DNA of 64,000 bases from Bacteroidales bacterium (GCA_012719495.1 JAAYAG010000041.1:42205-106204); one strand, 5' to 3'; counted from the first letter of the stretch, positions 26,152 through 35,697 are shown. Notes: a model not told the origin generated them from the letters alone. Numbers and translations are program-made.

Positions 26152-28557
26152 ATGAAAATTAAAGCAACACTTTTGTTATCGTTGCTAGTGTTGGGCAGCA
26201 TTTTCACTCATGCCCAACTGTCAAAAAATCCAAATAAATTTTTGGGCAACATTACTACAATGTACTCTGTAAGAAGCGATTTCGGCGATTACTGGAATCA
26301 GCTCACACCAGAGAATGAAACAAAATGGGCATCGATAGAAGGAACCCGTGATGTGTACAATTGGGATACCGTTGACAAGCAATATCAGTATTGCAAGGAT
26401 AACAACTTCCCGTTTAAGTTTCATACGCTTATTTGGGGCGGTCAATATCCTTCATGGATGAATAACCTCTCTCAAAAAGAGCAATTAGAGGAAGTTACGG
26501 AATGGTTTGATGCGGTTGCCGCACGCTATCCCGATTTGGAATATATAGACGTTGTAAACGAAGCACTTCCCGGACATGCCCCTGCGCCATTCAAAAACGC
26601 GCTGGGCGGCGATGGTGTTTCGGGATACGATTGGATTGTGAAAGCATTTATTATGGCTCGCGAACGTTGGCCCCAAGCAGTGCTTATCTACAACGACTAC
26701 AATACATTCCAGCACAACACCGATGCTTTTATTGATTTGGTGAAAAAAATCAAGGCTGCCGGTGCCCCTGTTGATGCCGCCGGCTGTCAGTCGCACGACT
26801 TGAACGATATGTCAGGTACTGCTTTTAAAACAGTGCTTGAAAAAGTTCACAATTCCACTGGACTTCCTATCCTTATTTCAGAATACGACATCAATTTACA
26901 AGACGATCAGCTTCAGTTGAAGCGCTTCAAAGAACAAATCCCAGTGATGTGGGAGGCCGATTACGTGGCAGGTGTAACGCTTTGGGGGTACATCTACGGT
27001 TCCACTTGGGTCGACTATTCGGGCTTGATAAGAAATGGAGTTGAACGCCCGGCGTTGAAATGGCTTCGTGAATATATGCTCACCGAAGCAGCAATCAATG
27101 CAAAAAGTCCGCTTATGAATGTTGGTGAATATGCTTATATCACGGCATCAGCAAACATGGTTCAAATCAATACCGAAGCCACTATCATGGCAAAAGCATA
27201 CAGTGAAAACGACACCATTGCAAAAATCCAGGTTTTTGTAAATGATTCGCTGCTGTGCGATACAATAGAATCATCGCTCGAACTTAAATGGACACCCACC
27301 GTTGCTGACAACTATTCCTTTGTAATGAAAGTGTTGAATGATACCGACAGTATAATTTTCGAAAGAAGTTGCGTTCTTAGGGCATTCGAACCAAGTACAC
27401 CATTCAGGGAAGAGCCAATTGCGTTGCCCGGCATCCTCGAAGTTGAAGATTTCGATAACGGAGCAAATGGCGTGGCTTACAGCGATTCAGACAATAAGAA
27501 TGAAGGCGGGAAATATCGCCCCGATAGTGGTGTAGATATTGACAGCATTGCCGATGGCGGATATGTTATTGGTTGGACTAGCGGTGGAGAATGGTTGGAG
27601 TACACAGTAACTGTCGACGAGGAACAATTGATGGTTTTCTCGGCAAAGGTTGCATCGGGCTTAACCGGTGCTGCATTCAGAATTTATATGGGCGATACCG
27701 ACATTACCGGTAGAGTTCCTGTGCCTCAAACGGCATCAAACAACTGGACGGTTTATACCGAAGTTAAAGGCCGCACAAAGGTTCCAATGCCAGTAGGTAC
27801 ATACAAATTACGGTTGGTTATCGAGGGAGCTTATGCTAATATCGACAAGATAACCTTTGCAAAATCACTAGGAAATGAAATTCTTACTACACCATATGGC
27901 AGCAAACCAATTGCTATACCGGGTACTTTACAGGCTGAGATGTATGACAAAGGCTTAGAAGGAATTGCCTATAACGAAACCAACAGCGAAAACGAAGGCG
28001 ATGCTGAATTCCGTACCGATAGTGGCGTTGACATTGTGAACGGAAATGGTGGACGAGTTGTTGGATACACTGTTGCGGGTGAATGGATACTGTACACAGT
28101 CACTGTTGAAACCGAACAAGTTTATTATTGGACAGCACATGTATCGTCAGGGGTGACAGGTTCCGCATTCAGAATTTACATGGGCGACACCGACATTACC
28201 GGAAAAATTCAGGTTCCAAGAACCGGAAACAATACTTGGAATACCTATACCCAAATTTCAGGCGAAACAACAATTGCCTTACCGGCAGGCACATACCAGC
28301 TTCGCATAGCTATCGAGGGCACAAATTGCAACATCGATAAGATAGTCTTCAATACCGAACCAGTAAGTGCTAATTCGATGAAAATCGACAAGTTTGAAGG
28401 AGCCTATGAGGTGATCTCAATATTGGGTGTCAGTAGGGGAATTGTTGAAATAAACAATGGCGATGTTTCTCACTTGTCGGGCATGTTCCCCCAAGGAGTT
28501 TACATACTTCGTAAGCAAGATGGCAGTGGTGAAACAAGACGTATAGCAATACAGTAA
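26152..28557 (+). CDS. GH10 endo-beta-1,4-xylanase with two CBM6-like modules and a C-terminal sorting tail
   Basis: This 801-residue secreted enzyme has a signal peptide (1-21) and a GH10 catalytic barrel at about 26-330. The acid/base is Glu137 in YIDVVNEALPGHAP and the nucleophile is Glu244 in LPILISEYDINLQ. The substrate-site segments HTLIWGGQYPSWM and TLWGYIYGSTW are present. An Ig-like strand-rich linker (335-420) follows. Two CBM6-type modules come next, about 420-575 and 580-745; both carry the GVAYSDSDNKNEGG/GIAYNETNSENEGD and GGEWLEYTV/AGEWILYTV pairs. The C-terminal ~60 residues end in a beta-rich tail like a T9SS sorting signal. It would cut xylan outside the cell. It is not beside SusCD genes here. 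Confidence 0.94.
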   Translation: MKIKATLLLSLLVLGSIFTHAQLSKNPNKFLGNITTMYSVRSDFGDYWNQLTPENETKWASIEGTRDVYNWDTVDKQYQYCKDNNFPFKFHTLIWGGQYPSWMNNLSQKEQLEEVTEWFDAVAARYPDLEYIDVVNEALPGHAPAPFKNALGGDGVSGYDWIVKAFIMARERWPQAVLIYNDYNTFQHNTDAFIDLVKKIKAAGAPVDAAGCQSHDLNDMSGTAFKTVLEKVHNSTGLPILISEYDINLQDDQLQLKRFKEQIPVMWEADYVAGVTLWGYIYGSTWVDYSGLIRNGVERPALKWLREYMLTEAAINAKSPLMNVGEYAYITASANMVQINTEATIMAKAYSENDTIAKIQVFVNDSLLCDTIESSLELKWTPTVADNYSFVMKVLNDTDSIIFERSCVLRAFEPSTPFREEPIALPGILEVEDFDNGANGVAYSDSDNKNEGGKYRPDSGVDIDSIADGGYVIGWTSGGEWLEYTVTVDEEQLMVFSAKVASGLTGAAFRIYMGDTDITGRVPVPQTASNNWTVYTEVKGRTKVPMPVGTYKLRLVIEGAYANIDKITFAKSLGNEILTTPYGSKPIAIPGTLQAEMYDKGLEGIAYNETNSENEGDAEFRTDSGVDIVNGNGGRVVGYTVAGEWILYTVTVETEQVYYWTAHVSSGVTGSAFRIYMGDTDITGKIQVPRTGNNTWNTYTQISGETTIALPAGTYQLRIAIEGTNCNIDKIVFNTEPVSANSMKIDKFEGAYEVISILGVSRGIVEINNGDVSHLSGMFPQGVYILRKQDGSGETRRIAIQ

Positions 28558-28615
28558 CATGTAATTTTTTGACGATTGTGATAAGGAAATAATTATCACA
28601 ATTTGAAATATTTTA

Positions 28616-28657
28616 AAAACGAGGTGTTAAATATTTTTTAGCACCTCGTTTTCTTTT
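28616..28657 (+). terminator. Intrinsic terminator after the xylanase gene
   Basis: AAAACGAGGTGTT (28616-28628) pairs with AGCACCTCGTTTT (28640-28652), with one G-T pair and an 11-base loop, followed by CTTTT. It lies 59 bases after the stop codon. Confidence 0.75.
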
Positions 28658-28849
28658 ATCAAATGGATTGTTTGTAAGCACAAAGTGTATTCAATGCTTG
28701 CATATTCCGTTACACCTTGTTGGTTACCCCGGTACAAGCCATGGCAAAACCGCTCTATTATCAACACACATTGTTTATAAACAACAATTATTATTGATTT
28801 ACAGAACAATAAAATATATATTTGTTTCTGGAAAACATATTTTCAGCGC

Positions 28850-29836
28850 ATGAAAAGAGCAGTCCTATATATTGTCGCATTATTGGCGGGCATTACGCTT
28901 TGGGCTCAAGACTGGCAACCAAACGAATGGATCAAAAACAATTACAATTTTGATGCAGAGTTACTTGCTGTCCGCGAAATCCAACAAGACAGTCAACATC
29001 GCTTTGCCGATAGTGTTTTTGTTCCAAGCGAGCTGAAAAACAAATATCTCAACATCTTATCCTCTATTTATTTGTCGCAGAACAACAACATTGCAGATAC
29101 GCTTTTCAATACATACAAAATTCATGTTTGGGCTGAACACTCTGTAATATCAATCAAGGTTAATCCATTAACAAAATGGGTGCACACAATTATCAACGAC
29201 AGCATTCGATCGGGAAACGAAACCTTGGATTCAATCCTGAACACCTATTCTTTTGCATTCGACCATAAACTCGACCTTGGAGCAGATTATTTCATTGTTA
29301 TAAAAAGCCCGCTCACGCTAAACCTTACCCCGGTTATTAAAAAAATAGAAAAAATTGAAGGCGTTATTTTAGCCGAATACTATGGCTATCAGATAGAACT
29401 AGTTCCTATTGATTGCAGCGACGAAGGCACGAACGACATTCAATACTCGAAAACAGAAAACACTGAATACCTTACTTTTTCAAAAGGCATGAATGCTTGT
29501 CCCAACTATTGCTTTTCGCCAAGAATCTGGAAATTTGAAATCACCAATGAGCATGAAGCCCATTTCGTTGAAAGTAAATGCCTTGTACCCGACAATGCAG
29601 AAACCTTTACAACGTCCACATGCTACGCCTACCCCAACCCTTTCAATAATACACTAAAATTAAATGGCTTATCGGGCACCGAGGAGATTACTATTTTTAC
29701 TTCATCCGGAGCAATTGTGCACAAATGCAAGGCCTCAGAAAATGAACTGTACCTTAACAAACTTCCTGAAGGAATCTATTTCATTCAAATTATTAACGGG
29801 GATAAAACACAGATCAAGAAAGTGCTGAAACGGTAA
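28850..29836 (+). CDS. Secreted hypothetical protein with T9SS type A sorting domain
   Basis: This 328-residue protein has a signal peptide (MKRAVLYIVALLAGITLWAQ). The central domain (30-240) is unrecognised, with four cysteines (CSDEG, NACPNYCF). The C-terminus is a clear type IX secretion sorting domain (CYAYPNPFNNTLKLNGL through LPEGIYFIQIINGDKTQIKK). It should therefore be exported by T9SS and anchored or released at the cell surface. The function of the passenger is unknown. It stands alone between the xylanase terminator and the BlaI-like operon. Confidence 0.8.
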   Translation: MKRAVLYIVALLAGITLWAQDWQPNEWIKNNYNFDAELLAVREIQQDSQHRFADSVFVPSELKNKYLNILSSIYLSQNNNIADTLFNTYKIHVWAEHSVISIKVNPLTKWVHTIINDSIRSGNETLDSILNTYSFAFDHKLDLGADYFIVIKSPLTLNLTPVIKKIEKIEGVILAEYYGYQIELVPIDCSDEGTNDIQYSKTENTEYLTFSKGMNACPNYCFSPRIWKFEITNEHEAHFVESKCLVPDNAETFTTSTCYAYPNPFNNTLKLNGLSGTEEITIFTSSGAIVHKCKASENELYLNKLPEGIYFIQIINGDKTQIKKVLKR

Positions 29837-30194
29837 GAAAACCAAGAGCGGGGGGAAGCTTATTTTTTCATTGAATTTGCTTGCTTACTTTATTGTTTCA
29901 ATACAATAACGTAAGAGCTCCGCCGGCTCGAGGCGAAAGAAACAAATATGCAGTCCCTACCCGCGTATATGCACTTAAATACATTCTGAAAATTCCGCCC
30001 GATCACATATTACCGAAATTGCCAACATTCTACCGCGGCCGGTTAATATGCTTACTCATCCAATCTCCAGCATAAATGCCGGAGCTATTCATTTCGCATT
30101 AACCTGATTTTCAGCTTCGCTTCTTCTTCCTTCAAACTTATGAACCTATGCACTTATGAACTTAAGAAAAATAATTGAAAAAAAAACTTGCAAC
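29837..30194. other. Gene-free region upstream of the blaI-like promoter
   Basis: No credible gene, only short low-complexity frames. A small direct repeat of CTTATGAAC occurs at about 30138 and 30154. Nothing else stands out before the operator region that starts at 30195. Confidence 0.5.
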
Positions 30195-30234
30195 TACGAC
30201 AAGAGTCGTATATATTTGTACGACATAAATCGTA
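30195..30234 (+). promoter_or_regulatory. BlaI-type twin operators around a -7 promoter box
   Basis: Two palindromes with identical geometry, TACGA-N6-TCGTA, occupy 30195-30210 and 30219-30234, with centres 24 bases apart. Between them lies TATATTTG (30211-30218), a perfect Bacteroidota -7 box. A repressor on both sites would cover the promoter. The ATG of the BlaI-like gene follows six bases later. This is very probably the autoregulatory operator of the BlaI/BlaR1-like pair. Confidence 0.78.
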
Positions 30235-30240
30235 GTAAAA

Positions 30241-30630
30241 ATGGAAAACGCAAAACCCACACCCACAGCTGCCGAGTTGGAGATTCTTTCCCTGCTTTGG
30301 GAGAACCAACCGCTAACGGTGAAAGAAATTCACGAACAGTTGGCCATAACAAAAGACGTAGGTTATACCACGGCGTTGAAAATTATGCAGAACATGACGT
30401 CAAAGGGGTTGCTCCGCAGGGAACCCAACGGCAAAAACCACCTGTACTACCCGGTTTACCAAAAAGAAGAAACACGAGGCACGCTGCTCGATCGTTTTCT
30501 CGACTCGGCTTTTGCGGGCTCGGTTTCGGGATTGGCAATGCAACTTCTTGGAAACAAGAAAACAAGTGCCCGCGATTTGTCCGAGATCAAACGGATTATT
30601 GAACAAATGGAAAAAGAACAACCCTTATGA
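30241..30630 (+). CDS. BlaI/MecI/CopY family transcriptional repressor
   Basis: This 129-residue protein has an N-terminal winged helix (TAAELEILSLLWENQPLTVK and TTALKIMQNMTSKGLLRREP) and a C-terminal dimerisation tail (LDRFLDSAFAGSVSGLAMQL). In the BlaI/MecI family the repressor dimer is cleaved after its partner BlaR1-type protease senses a signal. The gene shares a 4-base ATGA overlap with the M56 peptidase gene, so the two are coupled. Twin palindromes in its own promoter are its likely binding sites. Confidence 0.93.
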   Translation: MENAKPTPTAAELEILSLLWENQPLTVKEIHEQLAITKDVGYTTALKIMQNMTSKGLLRREPNGKNHLYYPVYQKEETRGTLLDRFLDSAFAGSVSGLAMQLLGNKKTSARDLSEIKRIIEQMEKEQPL

Positions 30631-32438
30631 AATACCTTGCCCCTGAAATCATCGAAGCGTTGGGCTGGACCCTTGTTCACGCTATCTGGCAGGCTACCGT
30701 AGTAGCAGTAGCTTTGGCCATTGTATTGTTCCTGATCAGAAAAAAGAGTGCACAAATCAAATACTTTCTTTCGTTTGCTGCCTTACTGGGCATTTTGTTA
30801 TGGTCGGGTATAACGTTTTACCGCTCCTACCAATATGCTGCAGAAAAAGAAGCGTTAAAGGCACAGATGATGAGTAACCGCAACTATCTGAGCACCCAGT
30901 TGGAGGCCTTTACAATTCAAGGAGCTAATTCAGACGTAAAACAAACACCGCTTACCTTAAACCTGAATTCCATAAAAAACAGGGCCTTCTTCCAGCGCAA
31001 CTTCCCCTTCATTTGTACCATTTGGTTTATTGGTATGTTCGTGCTGATTGCCCGTTTAATTGCAGGGTTCATCGTTGCCAAGCGCTTGCGTACGTCGCGT
31101 TTATTGCCCATCGAAGATGAATGGTATCACAAGTTGCAAGAACTGGCAACAAAAATGGGACTACGTCGTAAAATCGAAGCCTTTTTCTCGCCCTTAGCCA
31201 AGGTTCCCATGACGCTGGGTACCCTGAAACCCATCATCCTATTCCCGGTTACGGCCTTCACAGGCTTAACTTCAAAAGAAATTGAAGCTATTATTGCCCA
31301 CGAACTGGCGCATATTATACGAAACGACTACTTATTCAATATTATACAATCCATTGTAGAAATCTTGTTCTTTTACCATCCTGCCGTATGGGTTGTTTCG
31401 GCTCAAATTCGGGCCGAGCGCGAAAACAGCTGCGACAACTTAGCCATTGTGGCAACAGGCGATAAAAGAACCTATGTGAAAACACTTGCCATGTTTCAAA
31501 TTCAACAAGCCCAACAGGCCGATTTGGCCATGGCCTACTCGTCGAAAAAGGGAAGTGTATTGCAACGCATTAAACGTTTACAAAAAGAAATAGCCATGAA
31601 AACAAATTTTATTGAAGGATTAATTGCAGCCGGAATTATCGTTTCCGGGTTGATACTTGCATCGTTTACCGCAAGGCCGCAAGTAAAAACAGCACCAGCC
31701 GATTCGGCCCAGAACCCGGTTTCTATTGCTAAAATGGACACCACAACGTTGCCTGCCCGTGATAGCGTATACGCCGAGATGGAAGAGTTGATTAAAACCA
31801 CGCGGGCTTCTGAAACCGAAAAGCAGAAGCTTCAAACAGCGGTAGAAATTGCCATGTCGGAACAAGATGAGCAGGTTTCGGCCGAGATGATGGCAGAAAT
31901 CAATGCCGCACTTACCGAAATCAACGTGGGTGAAATTGTGCAAGAGGCCATGAAAGAAGCAGCCGCTGCCATGCGCGAGGCATCAATCGAAGTTGAAAAT
32001 GCCCGCAGGGAAATAGATCAGGAAGAGATACGGAACGACATGCGCGAAGCTATGCGTGAAATTGAAGAGGCCCGCAAAGAGGCTGAACACGACATACGCA
32101 CCGACATGGCTGCCGAGGGGATCGACCAGGCAACCATCGAGGCTACTGTTGCGGCTGCTACTGCCGGGCTCGACATTGCCGCCAGTGTTGTGGGCAGCAT
32201 CGATGTCGAAGGCATTATAGAAGCAGCACTCTCGGGCGTTTCGGTTGCGCTAAACTCGATGGGACAAATTGAATTCGACTCTATCGACGAGCCAATTCCG
32301 TCATCCTGCGAGAAAAACAAAAACCAATTGGATGACGATCAGTTGAAAAAAGAAAAGGAAAAACTTAAACAGGAACAAAAAGAATTGAAAAAGAAAATGA
32401 AGGAGCTTGAAAAACGCCTCGATAGTATAGAAAATTAA
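30627..32438 (+). CDS. BlaR1-like M56 family membrane metallopeptidase with coiled-coil C-terminus
   Basis: This 603-residue inner-membrane protease partners the BlaI-like repressor. Helices lie at 15-37, 46-65 and 128-150. The zinc motif HELAH (225-229) is in IEAIIAHELAHIIRNDYL and the distal ligand region is RAERENSCDNLA (about 262-273). A fourth helix (329-347) leads to the periplasm. Where classical BlaR1 has a penicillin-binding sensor domain, this one has about 250 residues rich in Glu, Ala and Lys, predicted as coiled coil (380-500), an Ala/Val-rich stretch (500-540) and a Lys/Glu tail (560-603). So the signal is probably not a beta-lactam. Envelope stress is my inference. Confidence 0.9.
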   Translation: MKYLAPEIIEALGWTLVHAIWQATVVAVALAIVLFLIRKKSAQIKYFLSFAALLGILLWSGITFYRSYQYAAEKEALKAQMMSNRNYLSTQLEAFTIQGANSDVKQTPLTLNLNSIKNRAFFQRNFPFICTIWFIGMFVLIARLIAGFIVAKRLRTSRLLPIEDEWYHKLQELATKMGLRRKIEAFFSPLAKVPMTLGTLKPIILFPVTAFTGLTSKEIEAIIAHELAHIIRNDYLFNIIQSIVEILFFYHPAVWVVSAQIRAERENSCDNLAIVATGDKRTYVKTLAMFQIQQAQQADLAMAYSSKKGSVLQRIKRLQKEIAMKTNFIEGLIAAGIIVSGLILASFTARPQVKTAPADSAQNPVSIAKMDTTTLPARDSVYAEMEELIKTTRASETEKQKLQTAVEIAMSEQDEQVSAEMMAEINAALTEINVGEIVQEAMKEAAAAMREASIEVENARREIDQEEIRNDMREAMREIEEARKEAEHDIRTDMAAEGIDQATIEATVAAATAGLDIAASVVGSIDVEGIIEAALSGVSVALNSMGQIEFDSIDEPIPSSCEKNKNQLDDDQLKKEKEKLKQEQKELKKKMKELEKRLDSIEN

Positions 32439-32616
32439 TTATGAATCGTTTTTTTACATCATTATAGAAGTGTTATTTAGATTTAGTTACACCCATTCCA
32501 TATCTCTGGTTTGGGTGTTTTTTATACCCATATAATAAACATACCTTCAAAAAAAATAAACTCTGGCATTACTTTTGTTATGATAAGTCAGCCATGAAAA
32601 CACAAAATTCTCAACC

Positions 32617-33216
32617 ATGAAAACACATTTTACCCTTCGCGCGTCCATCGTTATTGCCACAACAGTAATTCTGCTGGCTTCGTGCGCTTCTCCCCGCGCC
32701 GTCATTCGCATGAATCCCGTTTCCGAAAACGTTCGCTGGAGTTACGGACAAGCTTTTGCCGCTGACACCGTTACTGGAATTGTGGTCGAAGCTGCTTATG
32801 ACCGGTCAACTCTAGAGTATAACATTTTCGATGTATCGGTTATTAACGGATCGAACATGAACTACCTGGTCGATCCTGTGAATTTCTGTTTTCACGAAAA
32901 ACAGTACAACAACAGCCCCGCCAATGTCTACAAAGCTATTGACCCCGAAACCATGCTGTTGACTATCGACAAAAAGGAATCAGAAGAAGTGGGCGGCACC
33001 CAAAACCCCTCGTTTGAGACCGTTGACGAAGCTGAACGCCAGCGCGGCCTGTGGATGAACGGAACCGTACGCAAAACAACTCTGGAACCGGGTACTCGGA
33101 TCGATGGTAAGATCTATTTCCCTCGTTTCGAAAAACCCGCAACCTATATACTACAACTCCCGATCGACGAAAAGTTCGCCAAAATCACATTTAACCAATT
33201 AACATTTCTCCCGTAA
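32617..33216 (+). CDS. Hypothetical lipoprotein, paralogue 1 of a tandem pair
   Basis: This 199-residue protein has a lipoprotein signal peptide with lipobox LLASC (Cys23). The mature domain (30-199) is conserved in the next gene, including RMNPVSENVRW, YGQAFAADTVTGIVVEAAYD, FDVSVINGSNMNYLVDPVNF and TVRKTTLEPGTRIDGKIYFP. I do not recognise the family. The beta-rich pattern suggests an envelope lipoprotein. It lies about 180 bases after the BlaR1-like gene and may belong to the same regulon, though a separate promoter is possible. Confidence 0.78.
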   Translation: MKTHFTLRASIVIATTVILLASCASPRAVIRMNPVSENVRWSYGQAFAADTVTGIVVEAAYDRSTLEYNIFDVSVINGSNMNYLVDPVNFCFHEKQYNNSPANVYKAIDPETMLLTIDKKESEEVGGTQNPSFETVDEAERQRGLWMNGTVRKTTLEPGTRIDGKIYFPRFEKPATYILQLPIDEKFAKITFNQLTFLP

Positions 33217-33398
33217 AATGTAACAGATTTGAAACATTTTCCGTCAAAAAAACACACGTAATTGCCTATGAAACGAGCATGTTCGTTACAAACACGACTT
33301 GTCCCGATTTGTCGGGAAACACGGATGAAACAAAGTTCAGCGTTAGCTAATATTTACATGCGAGTTCCATCCGACCTTAAAAAACAAATTATATTCGG

Positions 33399-34151
33399 AT
33401 GAAAACACATTTTACCCTTCGCTCTTCTATAGTTGTTGCCACAGCTGTAATTCTGCTGGCTTCGTGCGCCAGCCCGCGGTCAATTATTCGCATGAATCCC
33501 GTATCTGAAAATGTTCGTTGGAACTACGGACAAGCTTTTGCCGCTGACACCGTTACCGGGATTGTGGTTGAAGCCGCTTATGACCGGTCAACTCCCGAAT
33601 ATAATATCTTCGACGTATCGGTCATTAACGGTTCGAATATGAGCTACTTGGTCGATCCTGTGAATTTCTGCTTTCACGAAACACGGTACGACAGCGGTCC
33701 TGCCAATATCTACAAAGCTATTGACCCCGAAACCATGCTGCTGAATATCGACAAAAAAGAGTCGAAAGATGAAGCCGATGCCAAAAATGCTGCCATTGGC
33801 GCCGTGGTAGTTGCTGGCGCCGTAGTGGCAACCGCCGCCGTAGTTGCCGCCAGCACCGGCGATGCTGAGATTCTGCACCACAACCATTTCCGCCATGCCG
33901 ATCCCGGAATTTTAGTAGCTGCGCCCCTGCTTTTTGACGAGGCCAACGCCCCCATCATGACCGAAACCGAAAGTCGGCGCAACATGTGGGCCAACAGTAC
34001 CGTACGCAAAACAACATTGGAACCGGGTTATCGTATCGACGGCAAAATCTATTTTCCTAGGTTCGAAAAATCTGCTACCTACGTGCTGCAACTCCCGATC
34101 GACGAAGAGTTCGCCAAAATTGCATTCAACCAACTAACATTTCTACCATAA
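33399..34151 (+). CDS. Hypothetical lipoprotein, paralogue 2 with Ala/Val-rich insertion
   Basis: This 250-residue paralogue of the preceding lipoprotein has the lipobox LLASC (Cys23) and near-identical blocks on both sides of a ~60-residue insertion (about 124-186). The insertion begins with an Ala/Val/Gly-rich stretch (131-152, NAAIGAVVVAGAVVATAAVV) that looks like a membrane or glycine-zipper segment, followed by a His-rich piece (ILHHNHFRHADPG). The rest of the protein matches paralogue 1 closely, so the copies arose by duplication. No known family is recognised; the insertion may add membrane insertion or self-association. Confidence 0.78.
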   Translation: MKTHFTLRSSIVVATAVILLASCASPRSIIRMNPVSENVRWNYGQAFAADTVTGIVVEAAYDRSTPEYNIFDVSVINGSNMSYLVDPVNFCFHETRYDSGPANIYKAIDPETMLLNIDKKESKDEADAKNAAIGAVVVAGAVVATAAVVAASTGDAEILHHNHFRHADPGILVAAPLLFDEANAPIMTETESRRNMWANSTVRKTTLEPGYRIDGKIYFPRFEKSATYVLQLPIDEEFAKIAFNQLTFLP

Positions 34152-34241
34152 AATTTAACAACAGTCGTCTTCGGTTGCAATTTAACGACTAAGTGCTACC
34201 ACCCGTAAAAGCTAGAAGTAGCAAGTGAAATTAACCCCGGT

Positions 34242-34898
34242 TCAAATGTCCAACGTAGCATTCCAGTGATAACAGAATTGGCCGTTGGTAACCTCAACCG
34301 TGTCGTTTAGTGCATGATAATTTTCGTCGGTTCCCAAGTAGTATCCATAGGCTTTAAACCAGAATGTTCCGCTAACAAAACGGTTTTTCGTGTCGAAACG
34401 GGTGATTACTATTTCGCCTGTCTTTACGGGCAAAAAGGATGACGGTGCGGCCAAGATGTCATGCGTATCGTAGATTTCGGAAACAGAACCTTCAATGTTT
34501 TGTAATTTAGTTTGATAACAGGCTGAAGGATCCTCCGACAAGCCGGGGTACCGCAGAATATTGTATGAGCCGGCACTTTTAGGAAAAGGAAATTCCAAGC
34601 TTATGGAATGGTTATTTAAACTCCCTTGGATAAACATACATGTGTCTGATTCTTCGGGATTATACTCCGACGACAGTACAGACCGCCCGAACTGGAAGAA
34701 AGCATAATTACAATCGATTAGCGTATTGAGCGAGTCGGCTTCGTACATCACCCAATCGTCCCCATCAATGGTTGCACGAATTTGATTAGGGGAGCCCGCG
34801 GTAAGTTCCTTTTGTTCAGGAATCAGGTCATCGTTATTACAAGCTAGTGTTCCAACCAAGAACAACAGGCAAAGTGAAGGTAAAATAGATTTTTTCAT
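34242..34898 (-). CDS. Hypothetical lipoprotein
   Basis: This 218-residue protein has a lipoprotein signal (MKKSILPSLCLLFLVGTLAC, Cys20). The mature part is beta-rich, starting with an IRATIDGDDWVMYEADSLNT segment and ending with YHWNATLDI. The pattern 'TIDGDDW' followed by strands is common in Bacteroidota surface lipoproteins of unknown function (DUF6252-like, not certain). I start it at ATG 34898; a longer frame to 34997 would place a hydrophobic stretch ahead of the lipobox and is unlikely. It is transcribed opposite to both neighbours. Confidence 0.72.
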   Translation of the reverse strand: MKKSILPSLCLLFLVGTLACNNDDLIPEQKELTAGSPNQIRATIDGDDWVMYEADSLNTLIDCNYAFFQFGRSVLSSEYNPEESDTCMFIQGSLNNHSISLEFPFPKSAGSYNILRYPGLSEDPSACYQTKLQNIEGSVSEIYDTHDILAAPSSFLPVKTGEIVITRFDTKNRFVSGTFWFKAYGYYLGTDENYHALNDTVEVTNGQFCYHWNATLDI

Positions 34899-35214
34899 GG
34901 CTCCTGAAATTTTAGTGGCACCAAAATAAGGAAACCGAAAGATATAAACAAGAAAAATAGTTATGCTATATACCGAATATCCCGGAGAGTTTCCCAACCA
35001 GCTTCGTAAACGGTAATTTGCAGAGCTACGGTCGCAAAACGTTCATCATTCCTGAAAAGTGAGATTGAATCAATGATTCTATTTGTTCTGTGGTAGCCAT
35101 TTTTCTTGAAATTGAAACAAATGTGGTGAATACTTAAAAATAAGAAATAATACCCTGATTTCATTCTTTTTCAAAACATAATCCATAACTTTCTGATTAT
35201 AAATCATAAATAAC
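34899..35214. other. Divergent intergenic region
   Basis: No gene is seen in these 316 bases between a minus-strand lipoprotein and the plus-strand T9SS protein. No clear -7 box, operator or hairpin was found. Confidence 0.5.
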
Positions 35215-35697
35215 ATGTATAAAACACCTACCCTTCTTGTCTTCTTCCTATGCTCGATCAGTTTTTGCAATGCACAGGAGGTAATCTCAGCAACAGGTAG
35301 GTCGGTTGAAAATGCCGGCTATCAGTTAAGCTGGACTGTTGGTGAACCCATGGTCGAAACTTTCTCGTCCGAAAATTCTGCTCTAACCCAAGGCTTTCAT
35401 CAGAGCAAACTTGCAGTTACCGCCATCGATCAACTTTCAATCGGTAACTTGAAACTGAAAGTATATCCCAATCCTTTCTCAGAAGAACTTTCCATTGAAA
35501 CCCAAACAAATGGGCTGGAAATGGAAATCAATCTTGTGCTTTATGATGTTACCGGAAAAATGTTGTACCAAAAGAAAATCATGAATCCATTGGAAAAGAT
35601 TCTAATGAAGCAATTCCCTTCCGGAAATTATATGATCCGGTTTTATTCCGACAGAATGTTACCTCTTCAAACATTCAAAATCGTAAAAACCGAATAA
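35215..35697 (+). CDS. Small secreted protein with T9SS type A sorting domain
   Basis: This 160-residue protein has a signal peptide (to about FCNAQ, residue 21). A short beta-rich domain (ISATGRSVENAGYQLSWTVG through ALTQGFHQ) typically precedes sorting tails. The T9SS type A domain follows (LKVYPNPFSEELSIETQTNG through FPSGNYMIRFY). It lies just ahead of the large YadA-repeat/S74 protein gene on the same strand (36 bases apart), and the two are probably cotranscribed. Its role may be to accompany that surface protein. Confidence 0.82.
   Translation: MYKTPTLLVFFLCSISFCNAQEVISATGRSVENAGYQLSWTVGEPMVETFSSENSALTQGFHQSKLAVTAIDQLSIGNLKLKVYPNPFSEELSIETQTNGLEMEINLVLYDVTGKMLYQKKIMNPLEKILMKQFPSGNYMIRFYSDRMLPLQTFKIVKTE

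Noticed and set aside
30156..30602. A 148-residue frame overlapping the blaI-like gene
   Set aside because: It is Arg/His/Lys-rich, in a different frame from the clear BlaI homologue, and crosses its promoter and operators.
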